DNA of 6,640 bases. It comes from Tidjanibacter sp. GTDB taxonomy: Bacteria; Bacteroidota; Bacteroidia; Bacteroidales; Rikenellaceae. A program made the position numbers and the translations under genes. The stretch covers positions 1 to 6,640 of the forward strand of contig JAFNVE010000121.1 of assembly GCA_017379955.1 (NCBI GenBank). Direction: 5' to 3'. Positions 6,625 through 6,640 of the stretch are shown here, piece after piece (within the stretch, counting starts at the first letter, position 1; every line of letters begins with the position of its first letter). The notes beneath the pieces are model-generated. The model was not told the DNA's origin. It saw only the letters and a list, made by a program, of their open reading frames with translations, and made no database searches.

Positions 6625-6640
6625 CTGCCCAGCATTCATG

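Noticed and set aside
1..6640. Mobile element, CRISPR array, attachment site or defence cassette
   Set aside because: I found no transposase, integrase, regularly spaced repeats or terminal inverted repeats. The layout is that of ordinary chromosomal genes.

Overview
The window looks like part of a Bacteroidales-type (Bacteroidota) chromosome. The evidence is two good matches to the Bacteroidota promoter pattern (TTTG, 19-21 bp, TAnnTTTG), A-rich leaders without a Shine-Dalgarno sequence before the large genes, and the gene families present. The strong use of TCG for Ser, CCC for Pro and GAG for Glu might point towards a Rikenellaceae/Alistipes-like member, but that is a weak guess made without any search.

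Layout. Positions 1-807 (minus strand) hold the first 269 codons of an M16 (insulinase-like) zinc peptidase that runs off the left edge. A 344-bp divergent intergenic region (808-1151) carries a convincing promoter for the rightward gene and a weaker candidate for the peptidase. Positions 1152-4697 (plus) encode a complete 1181-residue pyruvate:ferredoxin (flavodoxin) oxidoreductase, the dominant gene of the window. Behind its stop lies an imperfect 18-bp hairpin (4725-4768), then a small 95-codon gene of unknown function (4797-5084) with a codon profile unlike its neighbours. An AT-rich intergenic region (5085-5202) holds a promoter whose core elements are overlaid by an imperfect inverted repeat. 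Positions 5203-6564 (plus) encode a 453-residue exported alpha/beta-hydrolase esterase resembling the EstA family (N-terminal Ig-like domain plus hydrolase domain). A strong 22-bp terminator hairpin (6576-6624) closes the unit.

How the genes work together. I see no evidence for one shared pathway. The oxidoreductase is a central enzyme of anaerobic metabolism (pyruvate to acetyl-CoA with reduction of ferredoxin). The esterase probably works outside the cytoplasm on an unknown ester. The peptidase fragment is probably a cytoplasmic housekeeping-type protein. The oxidoreductase and esterase share a strongly selected codon set (TTA, CTA and TCA are essentially absent), which suggests both are highly expressed. 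I found no mobile element, CRISPR array, tRNA, rRNA or obvious defence system, and nothing that supports a whole new biological system. The points most worth a second look are the small orphan gene, the inverted repeat over the esterase promoter, and the cluster of extra cysteines in the oxidoreductase.
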